A program made the position numbers and the translations under genes. A DNA stretch of 6,679 bases from Bacteroidota bacterium (lineage in GTDB: Bacteria > Bacteroidota > Bacteroidia > Bacteroidales > VadinHA17): the NCBI GenBank assembly GCA_030611395.1, contig JAUWPX010000079.1, forward strand, positions 1-6,679, read 5' to 3'. This document shows positions 1 to 5,629 of this stretch, piece after piece; positions within the stretch are counted from its first letter, which is position 1; every line of letters begins with the position of its first letter. Under the pieces are notes generated by a model. That model made no database searches. It was not told the DNA's origin and saw only the letters and a list, made by a program, of their open reading frames with translations.

Positions 1-1
1 T

Positions 2-439
2 GGAATACCATTGATATTTGTTGCAGTTATATTATCAGCTGCAGCATCAAGTCTGCCGGATACTGTTATTTCTGTTTTAGACGCGAAAAAGGGTTATTAT
101 GATGATGCTATTTCAAATGCTCTGGGCAGCAATATTTTTGACATCTCGTTTGCAATAGGGCTACCTCTTCTTTTATACACATTGCTATACAATCCCATTG
201 AAATGAGTCCTGAAACCATCGAGATAGGTTCAGAAATATGGGCTTTCCTGTTTATTATTACTTTATGTGCATTCCTTATATTTTTTATAGGGAAACACTT
301 TAACAGGAAAAAAGTAATTATGTTAATCGGTTTCTATCTACTGTTTATGATCTATGTAATTGGGAAAAGTTATGATCTCGAAATTGTCAATAAATTTTCC
401 GGCATTTTATTAAGAATAGTTGAAATAATTAAATTCTAA
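2..439 (+). CDS. Cation/Ca2+ exchanger (CaCA family), C-terminal part
   Basis: This is the 3' part of a gene whose start lies left of the window; 145 residues are visible, in frame from base 2 to TAA at 437-439. It matches the second alpha-repeat of the CaCA superfamily (Na+/Ca2+ or K+-dependent exchangers, inner membrane). A hydrophobic helix leads into SSLPD (visible residues 16-20), then KKGYYDDA and NALGSNIF (39-46), the re-entrant/helix pair that lines the ion path in this family. About four membrane segments can be seen, at roughly 2-17, 39-62, 79-97 and 103-121, with a short amphipathic tail. The usual alpha-2 signature is LPE...GNxxGSNIFN. Here it reads LPD...SNALGSNIFD, a variant I associate with a Bacteroidota subgroup, so the transported ion is uncertain. 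A TTG at base 11 is not a true start, because the conserved helix begins before it. The stop codon is one base from that of the convergent kinase gene. Confidence 0.85.
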   Translation, partial: GIPLIFVAVILSAAASSLPDTVISVLDAKKGYYDDAISNALGSNIFDISFAIGLPLLLYTLLYNPIEMSPETIEIGSEIWAFLFIITLCAFLIFFIGKHFNRKKVIMLIGFYLLFMIYVIGKSYDLEIVNKFSGILLRIVEIIKF

Positions 440-440
440 C

Positions 441-1310
441 TTACACCAGAACATTCAACCCTCCGGGGATGATCTTCACATCAACAATCCTGCCTGTTAT
501 CATAGGCTCGCCATCAAAATGTGCATATCCTTGTGATTCCCTTTCCACACTTACCTCTTTGCATTTTACTATCTCAACATATTTGCTTGAATCGATAGTT
601 TTTGTTAATAACCGTATCCCAATATCCAAAGCCTCATGAACAGGGAATGGCGATAACATAGAGATATCCATAAAACCATCATTGATACTGGCTTGTGGAG
701 CAATATATGCTCTGTTTCCGTATTGCGAACCGTTTGCAAATGTAACAAGGAACAGAACCTTAGTTGTCTCACTACCGTTAATCTTGATAATATATTTCTG
801 TGGAGTATAAGATTTGAAACGCGTAAGGATTAGTCGCAAATAAGAGAGAAAACCACGTTTCCCTAAAAGTGAAAATTCATGTCCGATCATTGCATCAAAA
901 CCAATACCGGCTGTACAGAAGAAAGGTGTACCATTTAGTATTCCATAATCAACAGCTACCGGACGAGCGTTTCTTAATAAATCAATGGCACCGGGCAAAT
1001 TCAAAGGAATACCCAGATGCCGTGCCAGACCATTCCCTGAACCTGTCGGGATAATCCCTACAGCTGCTTCCGTATTCACTAACCCCCGTGCAACTTCATT
1101 CACTGTACCATCACCCCCAACTGCAACAAATCTTTTAATACCCTCTTTAACCTTTTCCTTTACAATAACGGTTGCTTCACCCTGTTTACTTGTTACAAAA
1201 ATACAAGTTCCGGGGAAAGTGTGACCGGTCAGTTTCAGGATCTCTTCTTTTATATTCCTCTGTGGCCGGTTACCGGCTATAGGGTTAATAATAAAAACTG
1301 TTTTTTCCAA
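441..1310 (-). CDS. Diacylglycerol/lipid kinase, YegS/DgkB family
   Basis: This is a 289-residue soluble lipid kinase of the DAGK-catalytic type, the usual family length. It would transfer ATP phosphate to diacylglycerol (recycling it to phosphatidic acid) or to another lipid hydroxyl at the inner face of the membrane. The N-terminal alpha/beta domain shows NPIAG (9-13), the nucleotide-binding GGDGT (65-69) followed by VNEV, and PTGSGN (88-93). The C-terminal beta-sandwich shows ANGSQYGN (192-199), IAP.A.INDGFMD (203-215) and DGE (266-268); by analogy with DgkB these last acidic residues hold the catalytic base and structural Mg2+. The start is TTG at 1308-1310: an in-frame TAA lies four codons upstream with no ATG between, and the conserved FIINPIAG strand begins at residue 6. 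A candidate -7 box lies 26 bases upstream. Substrate specificity cannot be read from the sequence. Confidence 0.9.
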   Translation of the reverse strand: MEKTVFIINPIAGNRPQRNIKEEILKLTGHTFPGTCIFVTSKQGEATVIVKEKVKEGIKRFVAVGGDGTVNEVARGLVNTEAAVGIIPTGSGNGLARHLGIPLNLPGAIDLLRNARPVAVDYGILNGTPFFCTAGIGFDAMIGHEFSLLGKRGFLSYLRLILTRFKSYTPQKYIIKINGSETTKVLFLVTFANGSQYGNRAYIAPQASINDGFMDISMLSPFPVHEALDIGIRLLTKTIDSSKYVEIVKCKEVSVERESQGYAHFDGEPMITGRIVDVKIIPGGLNVLV

Positions 1311-1336
1311 AATACCAGATTATATCTTTTAAAACC

Positions 1337-1344
1337 CAAAGGTA
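1337..1344 (-). promoter_or_regulatory. Candidate Bacteroidota -7 box for the lipid kinase
   Basis: Read on the - strand this is TACCTTTG, a full match to the TAnnTTTG -7 element used by the Bacteroidota primary sigma factor. It sits 26 bases before the TTG start of the lipid kinase, leaving room for a leader of about 20 bases. The upstream -33 TTG/TTTG is not clear: a T-run lies at about the right distance. An 8-base match with two free positions can occur by chance, so its position ahead of a gene is the main support. Confidence 0.45.
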
Positions 1345-1460
1345 TATCCACTTCATTAATAAAAAAAATTCTTCAGGTTGTAATTTTTAACACTTTCTTT
1401 TAATAAATTTCGTTCTAGAAATAAAAATCAGGTTTGTTTACTTGAAATTTCTTTTGCTTA

Positions 1461-2513
1461 ATGAGAAAATCACTAAAAATATTACTATTATTCTTTATTA
1501 TTAGTGTTCAGCTATATCCTCAAACAGGAGGCACCAGTACTTACCAGTTTCTAACCCTTCCTGTATCAGGCAGAATTGCATCACTTGGTGGAAAAATGAT
1601 CGCTGTTTCCGGCAACGATCTGAATCTCACTTTTTCAAACCCATCACTGCTTAACAAAGAAATGAATAATGAGCTGGTTCTGAATTATTCGGGATATTTT
1701 GCCGACACCCGTTACGGGTATGCAGCATACTCACATTCATTCGGCAAATTAGGAAATTTCGCAGCAGGTATTCATTTTATTGATTATGGTGAATTTATCG
1801 CAGCCGACCAGACAGGAATTATTACCGGGAAATTCCAGGCAGCAGAACATGCTTTTCATATTACATGGTCTATACCTATTGACAGCACCATATCTGTTGG
1901 TGTCAGCCTGAAACCTGTTTTATCAACTTTTGAAAGATACCGGTCAACAGGAATAGTTGCCGATTTCGGAGTTTCCTATATCAGCATGAACCGGTTATTT
2001 GCGGTTTCTTTTGCAATTAACAACTTAGGCCGGCAGATATCTACCTATTATGGCGGGAATCATGAACCGGTTCCTTTCGAAGTGCAGCTTGCAGTTTCAA
2101 ATAAGCTGGAGCATGCACCCTTCAGGTTTTTCCTTACAGCTCACAGCTTGCAACGCTATGACCTGCTGCCTCCCGAAGAAAATACCGATTCAAATAGCGG
2201 ATATAATAATTCCGGGAAAGAATCATCAGGAATTGAAATTTTTGGTGACAACCTTATGAGACATATGGTAATGGGAATGGAGTTTATTCCCTTCGAGAAC
2301 TTTGCCCTGCGTTTTGGATATAATTACCAAAGGAGACAAGAACTTAAGATACCTACAAGAATTTCAACTGTTGGATTTTCGTGGGGTTTCGGTCTCAAAA
2401 TCTCGCAGTTCAGACTGGATTACGGCAGGGCTACCTATCACCTGGCAGGTGCTTCCAATCATTTTTCCGTCAGCACTAATATGGGTAATCTGTATAATAA
2501 GATCTTTGATTAA
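1461..2513 (+). CDS. porQ: Type IX secretion system outer-membrane protein PorQ
   Basis: This is a 350-residue predicted outer-membrane beta-barrel protein. A signal peptide is clear: MRK, a hydrophobic core (about 5-17), and a likely cut near YPQ-TGG (residues 19-24). The mature N-terminus has the PorQ/PorV-type signature TYQFLTLPVSGRIASLGGK (27-45) followed by a LTFSNPSLL segment (56-64). The rest alternates aromatic and hydrophobic residues as expected for barrel strands, ending in strands at about 300-345. In Porphyromonas gingivalis PorQ is, with PorU, PorV and PorZ, part of the attachment complex that cleaves and anchors type IX cargo at the cell surface. Residues 237-258 are rich in Ser, Asn, Gly and Glu and look like a flexible loop. 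ATG at 1461 is the only start that keeps the full signal peptide. The neighbouring cmk-ispH order fits my recollection of the Porphyromonas locus. The alternative is another PorV/PorQ-like barrel protein. Confidence 0.87.
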   Translation: MRKSLKILLLFFIISVQLYPQTGGTSTYQFLTLPVSGRIASLGGKMIAVSGNDLNLTFSNPSLLNKEMNNELVLNYSGYFADTRYGYAAYSHSFGKLGNFAAGIHFIDYGEFIAADQTGIITGKFQAAEHAFHITWSIPIDSTISVGVSLKPVLSTFERYRSTGIVADFGVSYISMNRLFAVSFAINNLGRQISTYYGGNHEPVPFEVQLAVSNKLEHAPFRFFLTAHSLQRYDLLPPEENTDSNSGYNNSGKESSGIEIFGDNLMRHMVMGMEFIPFENFALRFGYNYQRRQELKIPTRISTVGFSWGFGLKISQFRLDYGRATYHLAGASNHFSVSTNMGNLYNKIFD

Positions 2514-2564
2514 ATGTATCAGAATTTATTTTAAGTATATACTCTGTTATATCATTATTGCAAA

Positions 2565-2591
2565 AAGGCTAAGGCTAAGGCTAAGGCTAAG
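2565..2591 (+). repeat. (AAGGCT)n hexamer tandem array, about 4.5 copies
   Basis: Four exact copies of AAGGCT (2565-2588) are followed by AAG, then a degenerate AATAAGG. The array starts 52 bases after the porQ stop codon. It is not coding. Its reverse complement recurs at 2819-2840, so it may be one arm of a larger inverted repeat, or a short repeat open to slippage. Confidence 0.9.
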
Positions 2592-2663
2592 AATAAGGAA
2601 TTTGACTACTCATTATATATAACGCCCTATCTTAGTCCCGGCAGGAACAAAAAAATAATAGGG

Positions 2664-2679
2664 AGGCATTTCAATGCCT
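2664..2679. repeat. Small perfect hairpin
   Basis: AGGCAT and ATGCCT form a perfect 6-bp stem around TTCA. On the + strand no T-run follows, so it is not a classic terminator for porQ. On the - strand a seven-T run follows after about ten bases, which is loosely terminator-like, but no - strand gene reads into it. Confidence 0.4.
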
Positions 2680-2702
2680 GATAAAAAGAATTGAAAATAT
2701 TA

Positions 2703-2762
2703 TTCGGGGCTGTCTCAAAAGAGGTTAATAGTTATGATTCTTTTCTTTGAGACAACCTCGAA
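2703..2762. repeat. 17-bp imperfect inverted repeat resembling IS ends
   Basis: The left arm TTCGGGGCTGTCTCAAA (2703-2719) pairs with the right arm TTTGAGACAACCTCGAA (2746-2762) in 15 of 17 positions; one of the two differences is a G-T wobble in RNA. The gap is 26 bases. The GGGGCTGTCTCAAA core resembles terminal repeats I recall from DDE insertion sequences of Bacteroidota. With so little between the arms it could be a collapsed IS or MITE-like relic, or simply a strong RNA stem-loop. No transposase fragment is visible, and no target-site duplication is evident. Confidence 0.6.
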
Positions 2763-2818
2763 GAAAGAACCTTTAAATTAGGATTTATTATTAAGTTTTA
2801 AATATTTCCTTTTGATCT

Positions 2819-2840
2819 CCTTAGCCTCAGCCTTAGCCTA
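2819..2840 (-). repeat. Inverted counterpart of the AAGGCT array
   Basis: On the - strand this reads as AGGCT-type hexamers with one A-to-G change. Over 22 bases it agrees with the 2565-2586 array at 20 positions. The two arms face each other about 230 bases apart and enclose the other two hairpins of this gap. Confidence 0.85.
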
Positions 2841-2901
2841 TTTTATTAAAAGATAATATTAATTTAACTATTGTTTTTAATTAATTTGCGAAGCTATGTT
2901 C

Positions 2902-2909
2902 TATCTTTG
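2902..2909 (+). promoter_or_regulatory. Bacteroidota -7 box of cmk
   Basis: TATCTTTG, followed by C, fully matches the TAnnTTTG -7 consensus. It ends seven bases before ATG at 2917, so transcription would start at or just before that codon. This gives a leaderless or nearly leaderless message and rules out the in-frame ATG at 2896, which lies upstream of the box. The -33 element is weak: the nearest TTTG (2885-2888) is only 13 bases upstream of the box. Confidence 0.6.
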
Positions 2910-2916
2910 CCGGCAA

Positions 2917-3624
2917 ATGAGAATCTTAAACAAAAACAATCTGATAATAGCTGTTGACGGGTATTCATCTTGTGGTAAAAGCACCTTTGCCAAAAAGATT
3001 GCCGGGAAACTCAATTATAAATACATTGACAGCGGAGCAATGTACAGGGCGATTACACTTCTGTGTACAAAAAAGAATATTATTAGCGGAGAAAAAATTA
3101 ATATAAAAGCACTGGAATTATTACTCGCTGACACAGATATTGATTTCCGGTTCACGGATACAAGAAACAGACATGAAACTTTCCTGAACGGAAAGAATGT
3201 GGAAGATGAGATAAGAGGTGCGGGGGTTTCAGATTATGTAAGCCAGGTAAGCGAAATCGGGCAGGTGAGGGAAAAAATGGTATCCATCCAAAGAAGATAT
3301 GGAAAAGAGGGAGGAATAGTTATGGATGGCAGGGATATTGGCACGGTAGTATTTCCTGAAGCTGATTTGAAAGTTTTTATGACTGCCACTGCAGAAATCA
3401 GGGCAAAAAGAAGATACAAAGAATTAAAGGAAAAAGGAGTTGATGCAAACTTTGAAGCAGTGAAGAAGAATATTGAAAAAAGGGATTATATTGACTCGAA
3501 CAGGAAAATCAGTCCGTTAAAAAAAGCCACTGATGCCATAGTTCTTGACAACAGCAATATGACTGTACAAGAGCAAATGGGATGGTTTGAAAAATTGCTT
3601 AGTAAATTGAACTATGAAGATTGA
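2917..3624 (+). CDS. cmk: Cytidylate kinase
   Basis: This is a 235-residue cytosolic (d)CMP kinase: ATP + CMP to ADP + CDP, feeding pyrimidine nucleotide pools. It shows the Walker A loop GYSSCGKST (15-23), the IDSGAMYRA segment (37-45) of the nucleoside-monophosphate site, a CMP-binding insert (about 60-125), MDGRDIGTVVFP (136-147), the lid arginines around RAKRRY (162-167), and RDYIDSNRKISPLKKATDA (189-207), all typical of bacterial Cmk. The length is normal. ATG at 2917 is preferred to the in-frame ATG at 2896, because a -7 promoter box lies between them and Walker A falls at the usual distance from the N-terminus. The 3' end overlaps the start of ispH by 11 bases in a different frame, so the two are almost certainly co-transcribed and probably translationally coupled. 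Confidence 0.96.
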   Translation: MRILNKNNLIIAVDGYSSCGKSTFAKKIAGKLNYKYIDSGAMYRAITLLCTKKNIISGEKINIKALELLLADTDIDFRFTDTRNRHETFLNGKNVEDEIRGAGVSDYVSQVSEIGQVREKMVSIQRRYGKEGGIVMDGRDIGTVVFPEADLKVFMTATAEIRAKRRYKELKEKGVDANFEAVKKNIEKRDYIDSNRKISPLKKATDAIVLDNSNMTVQEQMGWFEKLLSKLNYED

Positions 3625-4489
3625 AATTGATCAGCAATCCGGATTTTGCTTCGGGGTTGAAAAAGTAATTAAAACTGCAGAAGATATCCTGAAAAAGGAA
3701 GGCAAGGTCTATTGTCTGGGGGAAATAGTTCATAATCAACGCGAAATGGAGCGGCTTATGTCTCTGGGGCTTATAACTATTGATTACGAAACCTACAGAA
3801 ATATGAAAAACTGCAAGGTTCTGATCAGAGCACATGGGGAACCCCCTGAAACCTATGAAATTGCAGAAAAAAACAATATTCAGTTGGTTGATGGAACATG
3901 CCCAATTGTTGACCGTCTCCAGAAAAAAGTTAGAACAGGCTATGAGAAAACGAAAAAAATAGACGGACAGGTGGTTATTTTCGGAAAAGAAAAACATGCC
4001 GAAGTTATTGGATTGAAAGGTCAGACTGAAGGTAAAGCTATTGTAATTAGCAATTTGCAGGAACTCGATCAGATCGATTTTTCCAAACCTGTTGTGCTTT
4101 ATTCCCAAACAACCCGTAACATGAATGAATACGGGGAGCTGAGTAAAGAGATCAGGAATAGAATAAACACAACAGGAAATGGAAAAGAATTGATAATCAA
4201 CAAAACTATCTGCGAGCAGGTGGCAAGCCGTGAGCCAAATATCCGGGAATTCGCCAGGAAACATGATCTGGTATTGTTTGTCAGTGGTAAAAACAGTTCA
4301 AACGGTAAAATGTTATACCAGGTATGTAAAGAAGAGAACCCGAATTCCCGGTTCATCTCAGCTGAATCAGAAATAACAAAGAGATGGTTTTATAAAACAA
4401 AATCGGTTGGTATATGTGGTGCCACCTCAACACCGGAATGGCTAATGAGAAATGTTGCCGAAAAGGTTAAATCTCTAAATGAAAAGTAA
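3614..4489 (+). CDS. ispH: 4-hydroxy-3-methylbut-2-enyl diphosphate reductase
   Basis: This is a 291-residue IspH (LytB), the last enzyme of the MEP isoprenoid pathway. It reduces HMBPP to IPP and DMAPP with an iron-sulfur cluster. The three cluster cysteines are present: C12 in SGFCFGV, C96 in DGTCPIV and C200 in NKTIC. Substrate-site residues are also in place: H40 (IVHN), H74 (RAHG), H128 and E130 (KHAEV), T166/T167 (SQTT), S228-S229-N230 (KNSSN) and S272 (GATSTPEW). The ATG lies inside the end of cmk (AACTATGAAGATTGA), and the first conserved motif follows at residue 9, so no other start is sensible. An organism with this gene makes isoprenoids by the MEP route, needed for quinones and undecaprenyl phosphate. 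Nothing appears truncated. Confidence 0.97.
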   Translation: MKIEIDQQSGFCFGVEKVIKTAEDILKKEGKVYCLGEIVHNQREMERLMSLGLITIDYETYRNMKNCKVLIRAHGEPPETYEIAEKNNIQLVDGTCPIVDRLQKKVRTGYEKTKKIDGQVVIFGKEKHAEVIGLKGQTEGKAIVISNLQELDQIDFSKPVVLYSQTTRNMNEYGELSKEIRNRINTTGNGKELIINKTICEQVASREPNIREFARKHDLVLFVSGKNSSNGKMLYQVCKEENPNSRFISAESEITKRWFYKTKSVGICGATSTPEWLMRNVAEKVKSLNEK

Positions 4490-4574
4490 TGTGATTTTTT
4501 CTTTAGCCGCCAACGTAATATATTTTCTAATTTTTCAATACCTTTATAATCAAATAATAAAATAATTAAATTTA

Positions 4575-5555
4575 ATGGGAAAAATAAAACACATAGGAGT
4601 TTTAACATCAGGTGGAGATGCTCCGGGGATGAATGCAGCTATTCGTGCCGTTGTACGGACAGGAATCTATAATAATCTTAAAGTAACCGGTATCATGCAA
4701 GGATACCAGGGACTGATTGATGGACTCTTCAAACCTCTTAAATCGCATAGTGTAAGCGAAATAATCCAGAGAGGCGGTACTATACTTAAAACAGCACGAT
4801 GCGAAGAATTTAAAACTGAGGCAGGCAGAAAAAAAGCATATGATAATTTGAAAAAGCAGAATATCAACGGTGTTGTGGTAATTGGTGGAGATGGAACTTT
4901 TACCGGTGCAAAGATATTTAATGAAGATTATGATATCCCGTTTGTCGGGGTCCCGGGAACGATTGATAACGATATTTTTGGTACAGACAGAACTATCGGA
5001 TATGATACTGCACTTAACACTGCTATACAAGCCATTGATAAGATCAGGGATACTGCCAGTGCACATAACCGGTTGTTCTTTATTGAGGTTATGGGTGCCG
5101 AAGCAGGCTTTATTGCTATCCGCAGCGGTATTGCCTGTGGCGCTGAAGCAATTCTAATCCCCGAAGTGAAAGACCAGTTAAAATCTTTAAAAAAACAACT
5201 CGTAGAAGGGTCGAGGCGAAAAAAAACCAGTAATATTATCATTGTCGCTGAGGGTGATGAAGAAGGAGGCGCAGCAGAAATTGCAAATAAGGTAAAGGAT
5301 GATTTTAAGGACTATTCTGTAAGAGTAACAGTATTAGGACATATTCAACGGGGCGGCTCACCTTCAGCTTTCGACAGGGTTACTGCAAGCAGAATGGGAT
5401 ATGCTGCAGTTGAAGCACTTCTGGACGACCAAAAAAGTGTTATGGTAGGATTGAAAAATAACGAAATTGTTCAAGTACCATTCCGGAAAGCTGTTAAAAC
5501 ACATAAAGAAGTCAACTGGGAACTCCTGGAACTGGCAGGCATCCTGTCCGTATGA
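4575..5555 (+). CDS. pfkA: ATP-type 6-phosphofructokinase
   Basis: This is a 326-residue PfkA: fructose 6-phosphate to fructose 1,6-bisphosphate, the committed step of glycolysis. Visible motifs are SGGDAPGMNAAIR (12-24), RGGTILKTAR (66-75), GGDGT (104-108), PGTIDND (127-133, catalytic D131), HNR (164-166, sugar-phosphate Arg), R250 and HIQRGG (256-261). GGDG and PGTIDND, rather than GGDD and PKTIDND, indicate ATP rather than pyrophosphate as donor. Two sites differ from E. coli PfkA: the VMGR motif reads VMGA (A175, E. coli R171, a nucleotide-site Arg), and the effector-site Arg54 position is Ser57. Effector arginines R24 and R28 are kept. The start is ATG at 4575 in an A-rich leader. ispH ends 85 bases upstream and priA starts 74 bases downstream, so an operon is possible. 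Confidence 0.96.
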   Translation: MGKIKHIGVLTSGGDAPGMNAAIRAVVRTGIYNNLKVTGIMQGYQGLIDGLFKPLKSHSVSEIIQRGGTILKTARCEEFKTEAGRKKAYDNLKKQNINGVVVIGGDGTFTGAKIFNEDYDIPFVGVPGTIDNDIFGTDRTIGYDTALNTAIQAIDKIRDTASAHNRLFFIEVMGAEAGFIAIRSGIACGAEAILIPEVKDQLKSLKKQLVEGSRRKKTSNIIIVAEGDEEGGAAEIANKVKDDFKDYSVRVTVLGHIQRGGSPSAFDRVTASRMGYAAVEALLDDQKSVMVGLKNNEIVQVPFRKAVKTHKEVNWELLELAGILSV

Positions 5556-5591
5556 TATGAAATTAATTCCTTTGCGGATAAAATAGCAATC

Positions 5592-5609
5592 ACCGGATGG
5601 TTCCCCGGT
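5592..5609. repeat. Short hairpin between pfkA and priA
   Basis: ACCGG (5592-5596) and CCGGT (5605-5609) pair around an 8-base loop. An alternative GGTT/AACC stem (5599-5602 with 5610-5613) excludes the first. The stretch ends in a run of A, not T, on the + strand, so it does not look like a pfkA terminator. It could shape the priA leader. Confidence 0.35.
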
Positions 5610-5629
5610 AACCAAAAAAAAGATTTCCT

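Larger units (their letters stand above)
2514..2916. other. Repeat-rich intergenic region between porQ and cmk
   Basis: This 403-base stretch has no convincing gene. The only reading frame entering it is an out-of-frame shadow of porQ whose tail just translates the hexamer repeat. From left to right it holds a 10-base palindrome (AGTATATACT, 2534-2543), the (AAGGCT)n array, a small hairpin (2664-2679), a 17-bp imperfect inverted repeat (2703-2762), an inverted copy of the hexamer array (2819-2840), and the cmk promoter box. The symmetric arrangement suggests an inserted or decayed small element. I see no tRNA, no clear intrinsic terminator for porQ and no known riboswitch. Confidence 0.6.

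Noticed and set aside
1378..1411. Possible porQ promoter: TTG (1378-1380) and TAAATTTC (1404-1411), 23 bases apart
   Set aside because: The -7 element misses the final G, the region is AT-rich, and similar matches are expected by chance.
2534..2543. AGTATATACT palindrome after porQ as an operator or terminator
   Set aside because: It is a short AT palindrome with no loop, G/C stem or T-run; too weak to call.
2302..2622. 106-codon + strand frame crossing the end of porQ and the hexamer array
   Set aside because: Most of it is porQ read in another frame, and its tail (RLRLRLR) is just the AAGGCT repeat translated. There is no domain and no homology-like pattern.
2565..2840. CRISPR array
   Set aside because: The repeats are 6-base tandem units without spacers, and there are no cas genes nearby.
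3599..4264. 221-codon - strand frame opposite ispH
   Set aside because: It is antisense to a full, well-conserved ispH, and its Cys/Phe/Ser-rich composition is typical of a shadow frame.
4539..4546. TACCTTTA upstream of pfkA as a -7 box
   Set aside because: It has one mismatch to TAnnTTTG, no clear -33 partner, and lies in AT-rich sequence. pfkA may be read from the cmk-ispH transcript.
4608..5066. 152-codon - strand frame opposite pfkA
   Set aside because: It is antisense to highly conserved pfkA motifs and has no recognisable domain.
5592..5613. Intrinsic terminator after pfkA
   Set aside because: The stem is only 4-5 bp and is followed by A residues rather than T on the + strand.
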